From Larix kaempferi (taxonomy: Eukaryota > Streptophyta > Pinopsida > Pinales > Pinaceae), in the NCBI GenBank assembly GCA_027924585.1, contig BSBM01002121.1, positions 496,001 through 560,000 of the forward strand: DNA of 64,000 nucleotides, given 5' to 3'. A program made the position numbers and the translations under genes. The notes under the pieces were generated by a model. It saw only the letters and a program-made list of their open reading frames with translations. It did no database searches and was not told where the DNA came from. Positions within the stretch are counted from its first letter, which is position 1; each line of letters begins with the position of its first letter. Positions 25,700 to 37,515 of this stretch are shown in pieces.

Positions 25700-28350
25700 T
25701 CTAAAATCACAGCTTCGAGAAGGTTTACATGATTTGTTAAAAAACACGAGTTTCTAGAAAATGTGTTTTATTTCATAAATGGAATCATCAAAGTATGCAC
25801 ATTCTACGTCATAACGACTTTCTATAGTTTGCGCATGCGTCCGGAAATAAGAAAAGCTTACTTCCACCGTTTTTTAAAATCAGAGCTTCTAGAAGGTTTA
25901 CATCATTTCGTAAAGAACACGAGTTTTTAGAAAATGTGCTTTATTTCATAAATGGAATCTACAAAGTATGCACATTCTACGTCATAACGACTTTCTATAG
26001 TTTGCGCATGCGTCCGGAAATAAGAAAAGCTTACTTCCCCCGTTTTTTAAAATCACAGCTTCCAGAAGGTTTACATGATTTCTTAAAAAACACGAGTTTT
26101 TAGAAAATGTGTTTTATTTGATAAATGGAATCAACAAAGTATGCACATTCTACGTCATAACGACTTTCTATAGTTTGCGCTTGCGTCTGGAAATAAGAAA
26201 AGCTTACTTCCCCCATTTTTTAAAATCACAGCTTCTAGAAGGTTTACATGATTTCGTAAAAAACACGAGTTTTTAAAAAATGTGTTTTATTTCATAAATG
26301 GAATCAACAAAGTATGCACATTCTATGTCATAACGACTTTCTATAGTTTGCGCATGCCTTTGGAAATAAGAAAAGCTTACTTCCCCCGTTTTTTAAAATC
26401 ACAGCTTCTAGAAGGTTTACATGATTTCGTAAAAAACACGAGTTTTTAGAAAATGTGTTTTATTTCATCAATGGAATCAACAAAGTATCCACATTCTACG
26501 TCATAACGGCTTTCTATAGTTTGCGCATGCGTCCGGAAATAAGAAAAGCTTACTTCCCCCATTTTTTAAAATCACAGCTTCTAGAAGGTTTACATGATTT
26601 CGTAAAAAACACGAGTTTTTAGAAAATGTGTTTTATTTAATAAATGGAATCAACAAAGTATGCACATTCTACGTCATAACGGCTTTCTATAGTTTGCGCA
26701 TGCGTCCGGAAAAAAGAAAAGCTTACTTCCACCCTTTTTTAAAATCACAGCTTCTAGAAGGTTTACATGATTTCGTAAAAAACATGAGTTTTTAGAAAAT
26801 GTGTTTTATTTCATAAATGGAATCAACAATGTATGCAGATTCTACGTCATAACGACTTTCTATAGTTTGCGCATGCGTTCGGAAATAAGAAAAGCTTACT
26901 TCCCCCGTTTTCTAAAATCACAGCCTCGAGAAGGTTTACATGATTTGTTAAAAAACACGAGTTTCTAGAAAATGTGTTTTATTTCATAAATGGAATCATC
27001 AAAGTATGCACATTCTACGTCATAACGACTTTCTATAGTTTGCGCATGCGTCCGCAAATAAGAAAAGCTTACTTCCACCGTTTTTTAAAATCATAGCTTC
27101 TAGAAGGTTTACATCATTTCGTAAAGAACACGAGTTTTTAGAAAATGTGCTTTATTTCATAAATGGAATCTACAAAGTATGCACATTCTATGTCATAACG
27201 ACTTTCTATAGTTTGCGCATGCGTCCAGAAATATGAAAAGCTTACTTCCCCCGTTTTTTAAAATCACAGCTTCCAGAAGGTTTACATGATTTCTTAAAAA
27301 ACACGAGTTTTTAGAAAATGTGTTTTATTTCATAAATGGAATCAACAAAGTATGCACATTCTATGTCATAACGACTTTCTATAGTTTGCGCATGCCTTTG
27401 GAAATAAGAAAAGCTTACTTCCCCCGTTTTTTAAAATCACAACTTCTAGAAGGTTTACATGATTTCGTAAAAAACACGAGTTTTTAGAAAATGTGTTTTA
27501 TTTCATAAATGGAATCAACAAAGTATCCACATTCTACGTCATAACGGCTTTCTATAGTTTGCGCATGCGTCCGGAAATAAGAAAAGCTTACTTCCCCCAT
27601 TTTTTAAAATCACAGCTTCTAGAAGGATTACATGATTTCGTAAAAAACACGAGTTTTTAGAAAATGTGTTTTATTTCATAAATGGAATCAACAAAGTATG
27701 CACATTCTACGTCATAACGGCTTTCTATAGTTTGCGCATGCGTCCGGAAAAAAGAAACGCTTACTTCCACCCTTTTATAAAATCACAGCTTCTAGAAGGT
27801 TTACATGATTTCGTAAAAAACATGAGTTTTTAGAAAATGTGTTTTATTTCATAAATGGAATCAACAATGTATGCAGATTCTACGTCATAACGACTTTCTA
27901 TAGTTTGCGCATGCGTTCGGAAATAAGAAAAGCTTACTTCCCCCGTTTTCTAAAATCACAGCCTCGAGAAGGTTTACATGATTTGTTAAAAAACACGAGT
28001 TTCTAGAAAATGTGTTTTATTTCATAAATGGAATCATCAAAGTATGCACATTCTACGTCATAACGAATTTCTATAGTTTGTGCATGCGTCCGCAAATAAG
28101 AAAAGCTTACTTCCACCGTTTTTTAAAATCACAGCTTCTAGAAGGTTTACATCATTTCGTAAAGAACACGAGTTTTTAGAAAATGTGCTTTATTTCATAA
28201 ATGGAATCTACAAAGTATGCACATTCTATGTCATAACGACTTTCTATGGTTTGCGCATGCGTCCAGAAATATGAAAAGCTTACTTCACCCGTTTTTTAAA
28301 ATCACAGCTTCCAGAAGGTTTACATGATTTCTTAAAAAACACGAGTTTTT
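25700..28350. repeat. 6/7-monomer higher-order repeat tract
   Basis: A CTCGAG- or TTCGAG-containing monomer followed by GTTTCTAGAAAATG and TAAAGAACACG monomers recurs with exact monomer spacing: CAGC(C/T)TCGAG at 25710, 26921 (1211 bp, seven monomers) and 27959 (1038 bp, six monomers). A fourth relative lies at 32457, a further 26 monomers away. This is a local higher-order unit of six to seven monomers amplified at least twice. Confidence 0.8.
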
Positions 28351-28599
28351 AGAAAATGTGTTTTATTTCATAAATGGAATAAACAAAGTATGCACATTCT
28401 ACGTCATAACGACTTTCTATAGTTTGCGCTTGCGTCCGGAAATAAGAAAAGCTTACTTCCACCGTTTTCTAAAATAATAGCTTCTAGAAGATTTACATGA
28501 TTTCGTAAAAAACACGAGTTTTTAGAAAATGTGTTTTATTTCATAAATGGAATCTACAAAGTATGCACATTCTACGTCATAACAACTTTCTATAGTTTG

Positions 28600-31000
28600 C
28601 GCATTCGTCCAGAAATAAGAAAAGCTTACTTCCACAGTTTTTTAAAATCACAACTTCTAGAAGGTTTACATGATTTCGTAAAAAACACGAGTTTTTAGAA
28701 AATGTGTTTTATTTCATAAATGGAATCATCAAAGTATGCACATTCTATGTCATAACGACTTTCTATAGTTTGCGCATGCGTCCGGAAATAAGAAAAGCTT
28801 ACTTCCACCGTTTTTTAAAATCACAGCTTCTAGAAGGTTTACATGATTTCGTAAAAAACACGAGTTTTTAGAAAATGTGTTTTATTTCATAAATGGAATC
28901 TACAAAGTATGCACATTCTACGTCATAAAGACTTTCTATAGTTTGCGCATGCGTCCGGAAATAAGAAAATCTTGCTTCCCCCGTTTTTTAAAATCACAGC
29001 TTCTAGAAGGTTTACATGATTTCTTAAAAAACACGAGTTTTTAGAAAATGTGTTTTATTTCATAAATGGAATCAACAAAGTATGCACATTCTACGTAATA
29101 ATGACTTTCTATAGTTTGCGCATTCGACCGGAAATAAGAAAAGCTTACTTCCACCGTTTTTTAAAATCACAGCTTCTAGAAGGTTTACATGATTTCGTAA
29201 AAAACACGAGTTTTTAGAAAATGTGTTTTAATTCATAAATGAAATCTACAAAGTATGCACATTCTACGTCATAACGACTTTCTATAGTTTGCGCATTCGT
29301 CCGGAAATAAGAAAAGCTTACTTCCACAGTTTTTTAAAATCACAACTTCTAGAAGGTTTACATGATTTCGTAAAAAACACGAGTTTTTAGAAAATGTGTT
29401 TTATTTCATAAATGGAATCTACAAAGTATGCACATTCTACGTCATAACGACGTTCTATAGTTTGCGCATGCGTCCGGAAATAAGAAAAGCTTACTTCCAC
29501 AGTTTTTTAAAATCACAACTTCTAGAAGGTTTACATGATTTCGTAAAAAACACGAGTTTTTAGAAAATGTGTTTTATTTCATAAATGGAATCTACAAAGT
29601 ATGCACATTCTACGTCATAACAACTTTCTATAGTTTGCGCATTCGTCCGGAAATAAGAAAAGTTTACTTCCACAGTTTTTTAAAATCACAACTTCTAGAA
29701 GGTTTACATGATTTCGTAAAAAACACGAGTTTCTAGAAAATGTGTTTTATTTCATAAATGGAATCATCAAAGTATGCACATTCTACGTCATAACGACTTT
29801 CTATAGTTTGCGCATGCGTCCGGAAATAAGAAAAGCTTACTTCCCCCGTTTTTTAAAATCACAGCTTCTAGAAGGTTTACATGATTTCGTAAAAAACACG
29901 AGTTTTTAGAAAATGTGTTTTATTTCATAAATGGAATCTACAAAGTATGCACATTCTACGTCATAACGACATTCTATAGTTTGCGCATTCGTCCGGAAAT
30001 AAGAAAAGCTTACTTCCACAGTTTTTTAAAATCACAACTTCTAGAAGGTTTACATGATTTCGTAAAAAACACGAGTTTTTAGAAAATGTGTTTTATTTCA
30101 TAAATGGAATCTACAAAGTATGCACATTCTACGTCATAACAACTTTCTATAGTTTGCGCATTCGTCCGGAAATAAGAAAAGCTTACTTCCACAGTTTTTT
30201 AAAATCACAACTTCTAGAAGGTTTACATGATTTCGTAAAAAACACGAGTTTCTAGAAAATGTGTTTTATTTCATAAATGGAATCATCAAAGTATGCACAT
30301 TCTACGTCATAACGACTTTCGATAGTTTGCGCATGCGTCCGGAAATAAGAAAAGCTTACTTCCCCCGTTTTTTAAAATCACAGCTTCTAGAAGGTTTACA
30401 TGATTTCGTAAAAAACACGAGTTTTTAGAAAATGTGTTTTATTTCATAAATGGAATCTACAAAGTATGCACATTCTACGTCATAACGACTTTCTATAGTT
30501 TGCGCATGCGTCCGGAAATAAGAAAATCTTGCTTCCCCCGTTTTTTAAAATCACAGCTTCTAGAAGGTTTACATGATTTCTTAAAAAACACGAGTTTTTA
30601 GAAAATGTGTTTTATTTCATAAATGGAATCAACAAAGTATGCACATTCTACGTAATAACGACTTTCTATAGTTTGCGCATTCGACCGGAAATAAGAAAAG
30701 CTTACTTCCACCGTTTTTAAAAATCACAGCTTCTAGAAGGTTTACATGATTTCGTAAAAAACACGAGTTTTTAGAAAATGTGTTTTAATTGATAAATGGA
30801 ATCTACAAAGTATGCACATTCTACGTCATAACGACATTCTATAGTTTGCGCATTCGTCCGGAAATAAGAAAAGCTTACTTCCACAGTTTTTTAAAATCAC
30901 AACTTCTAGAAGGTTTACATGATTTCGTAAAAAACATGAGTTTTTAGAAAATGTGTTTTATTTCATAAATGGAATCTACAAAGTATGCACATTCTACGTC
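28600..31000. repeat. 3- and 9-monomer higher-order repeat tract
   Basis: Monomers with CTTCCACAG and CACAACTTCTAG alternate with GAGTTTCTAGAAAATG monomers. The latter occur at 29727 and 30246, 519 bp apart (three monomers). A rarer CTTGCTTCCCCCG monomer occurs at 28971 and 30528, 1557 bp apart (nine monomers). The 3-monomer spacing nests within the 9-monomer one. Confidence 0.75.
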
Positions 31001-31099
31001 ATGACGACATTCTATAGTTTGCGCATGCGTCCGGAAATAAGAAAAGCTTACTTCCACCATTTTTTAAAATCACAGCTTCTAGAAGGTTTACATGATTTC

Positions 31100-33303
31100 T
31101 TAAAAAACACGAGTTTTTAGAAAATGTGTTTTATTTCATAAATGGAATGAACAAAGTATGCAAATTCTACGTCATAACGACTTTCTATAGTTTCCGCATG
31201 CGTCCGAAAATAAGAAAAGCTTAACTCCACCATTTTTTAAAATCACAGCTTGTAGAAGGTTTACATGATTTCGTAAAAAACATGAGTTTTTAGAAAATGT
31301 GTTTGATTTCATCAATGGAATCAACAAAGTATGCACATTCTACGTCATAAAGACTTTCTATAGTTTGCGCTTTCGTCCGGAAATGAGAAAAGCTTACTTC
31401 GAGCGTTTTTGAAAATCACAGCTTCTAGAAGGTTTACATGATTTCGTAAAAAACACGAGTTTTTAGAAAATGTGTCTTATTTTATAAATGGAATCTACAA
31501 AGTATGCACATTCTATGTCATAACGACTTTCTATAGTTTGCGCATGCGTCCGGAAATAAGAAAACCTTGCTTCCCCCGTTTTTTAAAATCACAGCTTCTA
31601 GAAGGTTTACATGATTTCTTAAAAAACACGAGTTTTAAGAAAATGTGTTTTATTTCATAAATGGAATCAACAAAGTATGCACATTCTACGTCATAACGAC
31701 TTTCTATAGTTTGCGCATTCGTCCGGCAATAAGAAAAGCTTAACTCCACCATTTTTAAAAATCACAGCTTGTAGAAAGTTTGCATGTATTCGTAAAAAAC
31801 ATGAGTTTTCAGAAAATGTGTTTTATTTCATAAATGGAATCTACAAAGTATGCAAATTCTACGTCATAACGACTTTCTATAGTTTGTGCATGCATCCGGA
31901 AATAAGAAAAGCTTACTTCCCCCTTTTTTCAAAATCACAGCTTCTAGAAGGTTTACATGATTTCTTAAAAAACACGAGTTTTTAGAAAATGTGTTTTATT
32001 TCATAAATGGAATCAACAAAGTATGCACATTCTACGTCATAACGGCTTTCTATAGTTTGCGCATGCGTCCGGAAATAAGAAAAGCTTACTTCCCTAATTT
32101 TTTAAAATCACAGCTTCTAGAAGGTTTACATGATTTCGTAAAAAACAGGAGTTTTTAGAAAATGTGTTTTATTTCATAAATAGAATCAACAAAGTATGCA
32201 CATTCTACGTCATAATGGATTTCTATAGTTTGCGCATGCGTCCGGAAAAAAGAAAAGCTTACTTCCACCCTTTTTTAAAATCACAGCTTCAAGAAGGTTT
32301 ACATGATTTCGTTAAAAACATGAGTTTTTAGAAAATGTGTTTTATTTCATAAATTGAATCAACAATGTATGCACATTCTACGTCATAACGACTTTCTATA
32401 GTTTGCGCATGCGTTCGGAAATAAGAAAAGCTTACTTCCCCCGTTTTCTAAAATCACAGCTTCGAGAAGGTTTACATGATTTGTTAAAAAACACGAGTTT
32501 CTAGAAAATGTGTTTTATTTCATAAATGGAATCATCAAAGTATGCACATTCTACGTCATAACGACTTTCTATAGTTTGCGCATGCGTCCGGAAATAAGAA
32601 AAGCTTACTTCCACCGTTTTTTAAAATCACAGCTTCTAGAAGGTTTACATCATTTCGTAAAGAACACGAGTTTTTAGAAAATATGCTTTATTTCATAAAT
32701 GGAATCTACAAAGTATGCACATTCTATGTCATAACGACTTTCTATAGTTTGCGCATGCGTCCAGAAATAAGAAAAGCTTACTTCCCCCGTTTTTTAAAAT
32801 CACAGCTTCCAGAAGGTTTACATGATTTCTTAAAAAACACGAGTTTTTAGAAAATGTGTTTTATTTCATAAATGGAATCAACAAAGTATGCACATTCTAC
32901 GTCATAACGACTTTCTATAGTTTGCGCTTGCGTCCGGAAATAAGAAAAGCTTACTTCCACCGTTTTCTAAAATAATAGCTTCTACAAGATTTACATGATT
33001 TTGTAAAAAACACGAGTTTTTAGAAAATGTGTTTTATTTCATAAATGGAATCTACAAAGTATGCACATTCTACGTCATAACAACATTCTATAGTTTGCGC
33101 ATGCCTTTGGAAATAAGAAAAGCTTACTTCCCCCGTTTTTTAAAATCACAGCTTCTAGAAGGTTTACATGATTTCTTAAAAAACACTAGTTTTTAGAAAA
33201 TGTGTTTTATTTCATAAATGGAATCAACAAAGTATGCACATTCTATGTCATAACGACTTTCTATAGTTTGTGCATTCATCCGGAAATAATAAAAGCTTAC
33301 TTC
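31100..33303. repeat. Mosaic satellite segment
   Basis: Left part (31.1-32.0 kb) follows 20.2-21.1 kb at an offset near 10885. Right part (32.2-33.0 kb) follows the 25.5-28.4 kb type (GGAAAAAAGAAAAG, TTCGAGAAGG, TAAAGAACACG). The switch lies close to 32.0-32.2 kb. No gene is present. Confidence 0.65.
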
Positions 33304-34129
33304 CAGCGTTTTTTAAAAACACAGCTTCTAGAAGGTTTACATGATTTCATAAAAAACACAAGTTTTTAGAAAATGTGTTTTATTTCATAAATGGAATCTA
33401 CAAAGTATGCACATTTTACGTCATAACGACTTTCTATAGTTTGCGCATGCGTCCGGAAATAAGAAAAGCTTACTTCCCCCATTTTTTAAAATCACAGCTT
33501 CTAGAAGGTTTACATGATTTCTTAAAAAACACGAGTTTTTAGAAAATGTGTTTTATTTCATAAATGGAATTAACAATCTATGCACATTCTACGTCATAAC
33601 GACTTTCTATAGTTTGCGCATGCATGTGGAAATAAGAAAAGCTTACTTCCACCGTTTTTTAAAATCACAGCTTCTAGAAGGTTTACATGATTTCGTAAAA
33701 AACACGAGTTTTTAGAAAATGAGTTTTCTTTTATAAATGGAATCTACAACGTATGCAAATTCTACGTCATAACGACTTTCTACAGTTTGTGCATGCATCC
33801 AGAGATAAGAAAAGCTTACTTTCCCCTTTTTTCAAAATCACAGCTTCTAGAAGGTTTACATGATTTCTTAAAAAACATGAGTTTTTAGAAAATGTGTTTT
33901 ATTTCATAAATGGAATCAACAAAGTATGCACATTCTACGGCATAACAACTTTCTATAGTTTGTGCATGCGTCCGGAAATAAGAAAAGCTTACTTCCAACG
34001 TTTTTTAAAATCACAGCTTCTAGAAGGTTTACATGATTTCTTAAAAAACACGAGTTTTTAGAAAATGTGTTTTATTTTGATAAATGGAATCAACAAAGTA
34101 TGCACATTCTATGTCATAACGACTTTCTA

Positions 34130-34286
34130 TAGTTTGCGTATTCGACCGGAAATAAGAAAAGCTTACTTCCACAGCTTGTAGAAGGTTTACATGATTTCGT
34201 AAAAAACATGAGTTTTTAAAAAATGTGTTTTATTTCATAAATGGAATCTACAAAGCATACAAATTCTACGTCATAACGACTTTCTA
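34130..34286. repeat. Truncated 157-bp monomer
   Basis: Same 16-bp deletion and same flanking variants as at 23417, with CTTCCACAGCTTG at the junction. Confidence 0.85.
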
Positions 34287-34460
34287 TAGTTTAAGCATGC
34301 ATCCGGAAATAAGAAAAGCTTACTTCCAACGTTTTTTAAAATCACAACTTCTAGAAGGTTTACATGATTTCTTAAAAAACACGAGTTTTTAGAAAATGTG
34401 TTTTATTTTGATAAATGGAATCAACAAAGTATGCACATTCTATGTCATAACGACTTTCTA

Positions 34461-34617
34461 TAGTTTGCGTATTCGACCAGAAATAAGAAAAGCTTACTTC
34501 CACAGCTTGTAGAAGGTTTACATGATTTCGTAAAAAACACGAGTTTTTAAAAAATGTGTTTTATTTCATAAATGGAATCTACAAAGCATACAAATTCTAC
34601 ATCATAACGACTTTCTA
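34461..34617. repeat. Truncated 157-bp monomer
   Basis: Same 16-bp deletion again, 331 bp after the previous one, which shows a local two-monomer duplication carrying the deleted form. Confidence 0.85.
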
Positions 34618-36145
34618 TAGTTTGCGCATGCGTCCGGAAATAAGAAAAGCTTACTTCCACCATTTTTTAAAATCACAGCTTCTAGAAGGTTTACATGATT
34701 TCTTAAAAAACACGAGTTTTTAGAAAATGTGTTTTATTTCATAAATGGAATCAACAAAGTATGCACATTCTACGTCATAACGACTTTCTATAGTTTGCGT
34801 ATTCGACCGGAAATAAGAAAAGCTTACTTCCACAGTTTTTTAAAATCACAGCTTCTAAAATGTTTACATGATTTCGTAAAAAACACGAGTTTTTAGAAAA
34901 TGTGTTTTATTTCATAAATGGAATCTACAAAGTACGCACATTCTTCGTCATAACGACTTTCTATAGTTTGCACATGCGTTTGGAAATAAGAAAAGCTTAC
35001 TTCCCCCGTTTTTTAAAATCACAGCTTCTAGAAGGTTTACATGATTTGTTAAAAAACATGAGTTTTTAGAAAATGTGTTTTATTTCATAAATGGAATCAA
35101 CAAAGTATGCACATTCTACGTCATAACGACTTTCTATCGTTTGCGCATGGGTCCGGAAATAAGAAAAGATTACTTCCACCGTTTTTTAAAATCACAGCTT
35201 CTAGAAGGTTTACATGATTTCGTAAAAAACACGAGTTTTTTGAAAATGTGATTTATTTCATAAATGGAATCTACAAAGTATGCACATTCTACGTCATAAC
35301 GACTTTCTATAGTTTGCGCATGCGTTTGGAAATAAGAAAAGCTTACTTCCACCGTTTTTTAAAATCATAGCTTCTAGAAGGTTTACATGATTTCGTAAAA
35401 AACACGAGTTTTTAGAAAATGTGTTTTATTTCATAAATGGAATCTACAAAGTATGCACATTCTACGTCATAACGACTTTCTATAGTTTGCGCATGCGTCC
35501 GGAAATAAGAAAAGCTTACTTCCCCCGTTTTTTAAAATTGCAGCTTCTAGAAGGTTTACATGATTTCTTAAAAAACACGAGTTTTTAGAAAATGTGTTTT
35601 ATCTCATAAATGGAATCAACAAAGTATGCACATTCTACGTCATAACGACTTTCTATAGTTTGCGCATGCGTTTGGAAATAAGAAAAGCTTACTTCCCCCA
35701 TTTTTTAAAATCACAGCTTCTAGAAGGTTTACATGATTTCTTAAAAAACACGAGTTATTAGAAAATGTGTTTTATTTCATAAATGGAATCAACAAAGTAT
35801 GCACATTCTACCTCATTGCAACTTTCTATAGTTTGCGCATGCGTCCGGAAATAAGAAAAGCTTACTTCCACCGTTTTTTAAAATCACAGCTTCTAGAAGG
35901 TTTACATGATTTCTTAAAAAACACTAGTTTTTAGAAAATGTGTTTTATTTCATAAATGGAATCAACAAAGTATGCACATTCTATGTCATAACGAATTTCT
36001 ATAGTTTGCGCATTCGTCCGGAAATAATAAAAGCTTACTTCCAGCGTTTTTTAAAATCACAACTTCTAGAAGGTTTACATGATTTCATAAAAAACATGAG
36101 TTTTTAGAAAATGTGTTTTATTTCATAAATGGAATCTACAAAGTA

Positions 36146-36150
36146 TGCAC
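36146..36150. repeat. Target site duplication, left (TGCAC)
   Basis: TGCAC immediately before the TG of the 5' LTR, identical to 42280-42284 after the 3' LTR. The satellite monomer reads AAGTATGCAC up to this point and resumes with ATTCTACG on the far side, as in an intact monomer. A 5-bp duplication is typical of Ty1/copia integrase. Confidence 0.97.
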
Positions 36151-36260
36151 TGTTAGGATATTTAGACACTTAGGAGTTAGTTAAGATCAACTTGTGTAAT
36201 ATATCCGTTAGGGATAGTGTGTTTCTTTAGTATGCATTAGTATGCATTTGTAAATACTTA

Positions 36261-36304
36261 ATCCGACGGTCACGATATGTTTCCGACATAGAGTGATCCG
36301 ACGG
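36261..36304 (+). promoter_or_regulatory. Paired ATCCGACGG boxes in U3
   Basis: ATCCGACGG occurs at 36261-36269 and 36296-36304, upstream of the TATA-like box. In the 3' LTR the first copy has become ATCCGATGG while the second is intact. A 9-bp box repeated 35 bp apart upstream of a core promoter could be a regulatory site; no factor is assigned. Confidence 0.35.
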
Positions 36305-36370
36305 CTCAACTTCTCTTAGATCAAACCTAACCTTGATCCGTGGCTTAACACCCGATTGGTCCATAATCTC

Positions 36371-36378
36371 TATTTAAA
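36371..36378 (+). promoter_or_regulatory. TATA-like box of 5' LTR (TATTTAAA)
   Basis: Best TATA candidate in the LTR, conserved in the 3' LTR at 42042-42049. If used, transcription would start roughly 25-35 bp downstream, near 36400, placing the U3/R border there. The start site is inferred. Confidence 0.6.
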
Positions 36379-36446
36379 GAGCATGGAGGGTCATTGTTTA
36401 GTTGATCGATTATGAGAAGCTCATTTGTAACTTTGTTTCTTTGCAT

Positions 36447-36452
36447 AATAAA
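36447..36452 (+). promoter_or_regulatory. AATAAA polyadenylation signal in LTR
   Basis: AATAAA downstream of the predicted start, conserved in the 3' LTR at 42118-42123 where it would direct 3' end formation of the element transcript. Confidence 0.5.
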
Positions 36453-36608
36453 TTGTCCCGTAGAAGCTATTTGGCCAGGGCCGTGGAGTGTTTCCCTCAA
36501 GAGGGTTTAAACCACGTCAAAACATCGATGTGTTGATCTGTGATCTTTTTATGTGAAGTGGTTGCTCTTGGTGTTCGGTCCTTTGGTAATACCCTGTGTA
36601 CCCGAACA

Positions 36609-36620
36609 TGGTATCAGAGC
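36609..36620 (+). other. Primer binding site (initiator tRNA-Met)
   Basis: TGGTATCAGAGC abuts the 5' LTR with no spacer. This is the well-known complement of the 3' end of plant initiator tRNA-Met used to prime minus-strand synthesis in many copia elements. Confidence 0.95.
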
Positions 36621-36951
36621 TTTTATGAAGTGCCGCTTCCGGTTATGATCTAGATCTTGAACTGTTGTTGCCGAAACTCGAAAGGGTTTCTAGTTTTGAT
36701 ATTTCTATGCATTTCTGGGCTATGGGAGGTGTTCCATTGCGTCCGGAGCGTCGTTTCCATTGAAAAATAGTTTTCGTTTGATCGAAAACGGTTCCCGGTT
36801 GCTCCAGAAACGCGTATTTCATCAGATCTGAAGGTATAATGTTACAGTGACGCATTTTTTTATTTCGGTTTTTAATAAGAAAAAAAAATCTCATATTTCA
36901 TTTTTTTACTGTTAGATTTTTTTTGGGTTCGGATTGTTGCTTTCCCGTCTG

Positions 36952-37080
36952 CGTATGCTCTTTGCCGTGCACCTTGAGCGATCTCGGCAAATCAGAAACG
37001 GAAAGGGAAAGGGTTTTTCTCGGCTACGTATGCTCTTTGCCGTGCACATTGCGCGATCTCGGCAAATCAGAAACAGAGAG
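36952..37080 (+). repeat. 75-bp-period duplication in leader
   Basis: CGTATGCTCTTTGCCGTGCA starts at 36952 and again at 37027, followed both times by CGATCTCGGCAAATCAGAAAC. About 55-60 bases are shared with few differences. The spacing is a multiple of three, which is why one frame stays open. The unit may be a packaging or regulatory structure, or a neutral slippage product. Confidence 0.85.
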
Positions 37081-37264
37081 AAAACGTAGACTTTACGGGC
37101 AAGCTAACAAGATCTAACTCCACAAGTGTGGAAAAGTTTTTTTTGTTTCGTTTTGTGGTTGTTTTGCAGGAAAAAGGGCAAGCACGCAAACCGAGCAAGA
37201 AGAGTATAATAAAAAAAAAAAAAAGCCCCCTTCCTCATTTCCATATTTTACATACCTTTTAAAC

Positions 37265-37319
37265 TAGCTCACTTGGTCCAAAGTTGCTTTATTCCTTAAT
37301 AGGTCTTGAGTTCAAGTCT
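37265..37319 (+). mobile_element. Possible tRNA-derived SINE remnant
   Basis: TAGCTCACTTGGTCCAAAG at 37265-37283 resembles a pol III box A as found in plant tRNA-derived SINEs. AGTTCAAGTCT at 37309-37319 matches box B (GGTTCRANTCC) at 9 of 11 positions. The spacing of about 30-40 bp is normal for such promoters. No cloverleaf, CCA end or clear target duplication is visible, so this is not a functional tRNA gene; SINE ends cannot be fixed. Chance similarity remains possible. Confidence 0.35.
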
Positions 37320-37382
37320 TAGGAAGTTACTTTTAAAAAGAAAAGTGCATGCAATTTCTATTTTCAAGTTACTTTATTGTAA

Positions 37383-37515
37383 AAGTGCATCTCACTTAAA
37401 TAATAAAAAATAAAAATACAAGTGAGTCACTTAAGCTTTTTATTTATTGTTGCACTATTTAAAAGTAATATCATTGTAAAAGTGAAATCACTTATTTTAC
37501 AAAAGTGATTCACTT
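37383..37515. repeat. Cluster of four AAGTG/CACTT palindromes
   Basis: Four short inverted repeats with the same arms lie within 133 bp: AAGTGCATCTCACTT at 37383, AAGTGAGTCACTT at 37420, AAGTGAAATCACTT at 37480 and AAGTGATTCACTT at 37503. The surroundings are AT-rich. Repeated arms with variable centres suggest selected binding sites or a degenerate microsatellite-like expansion. Confidence 0.75.

Larger units (their letters stand above)
33304..36041. repeat. 16-monomer higher-order unit, 2738 bp
   Basis: The CCAGCG marker in an AATAATAAAAG monomer occurs at 33304 and again at 36042, 2738 bp apart. The shortened CCACAGCTTGTAG monomer at 34172 has its partner at 43044; after removing the 6134 bp of retrotransposon plus target duplication, the spacing is again 2738. 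Sixteen 173-bp monomers minus two 16-bp deletions account for the length to within 2 bp. The following copy of this unit is the one that received the retrotransposon. Confidence 0.8.
1..36145. repeat. 173-bp satellite array, left arm
   Basis: This is a continuous head-to-tail tandem array. The landmark TAGTTTGCGC recurs at 174, 347 and 520, giving a 173-bp period that holds across the arm, about 209 monomers. Every monomer reads in the same direction. A monomer carries, in order, a CGCATGCG palindrome, TCCGGA, a HindIII site AAGCTT, a T6A4 tract, the palindrome CTTCTAGAAG, A- and T-tracts flanking CACGAG, and TACGTCATAACGAC. Common alternatives include TCCGG/TTTGG, CCCCCG/CCACCG, TTCGTAA/TTCTTAA/TTGTTAA and TCAACAAAG/TCTACAAAG. 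No gene is present. Length and organisation fit plant centromeric satellites; that function is inferred, not shown. Confidence 0.97.
36151..36608 (+). repeat. 5' LTR, 458 bp
   Basis: Begins TGTTAGGATA and ends CCCGAACA (TG...CA with a short TGTT/AACA terminal inverted repeat). It matches 41822-42279 base for base except about 14 substitutions. It contains a TATA-like TATTTAAA at 36371, an AATAAA signal at 36447, a doubled TATGCAT near 36230-36247 and two ATCCGACGG boxes at 36261 and 36296. Confidence 0.96.

Noticed and set aside
1-36145. CENP-B-box-like motif in the satellite
   Set aside because: No segment resembles the mammalian 17-bp box beyond short fragments, and plants are not known to use it.
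36643-36894. Minus-strand 83-codon frame in the retrotransposon leader
   Set aside because: No recognisable domain, lies antisense in a leader region, and ends in AT-rich sequence.
36923-37117. 64-codon frame with a repeated peptide in the leader
   Set aside because: Begins at TTG, not ATG, and the repetition is simply the 75-bp duplication whose spacing is a multiple of three.
37265-37319. Functional tRNA gene
   Set aside because: Only box A- and box B-like segments are present; no acceptor stem pairing, anticodon arm or proper length could be made out.
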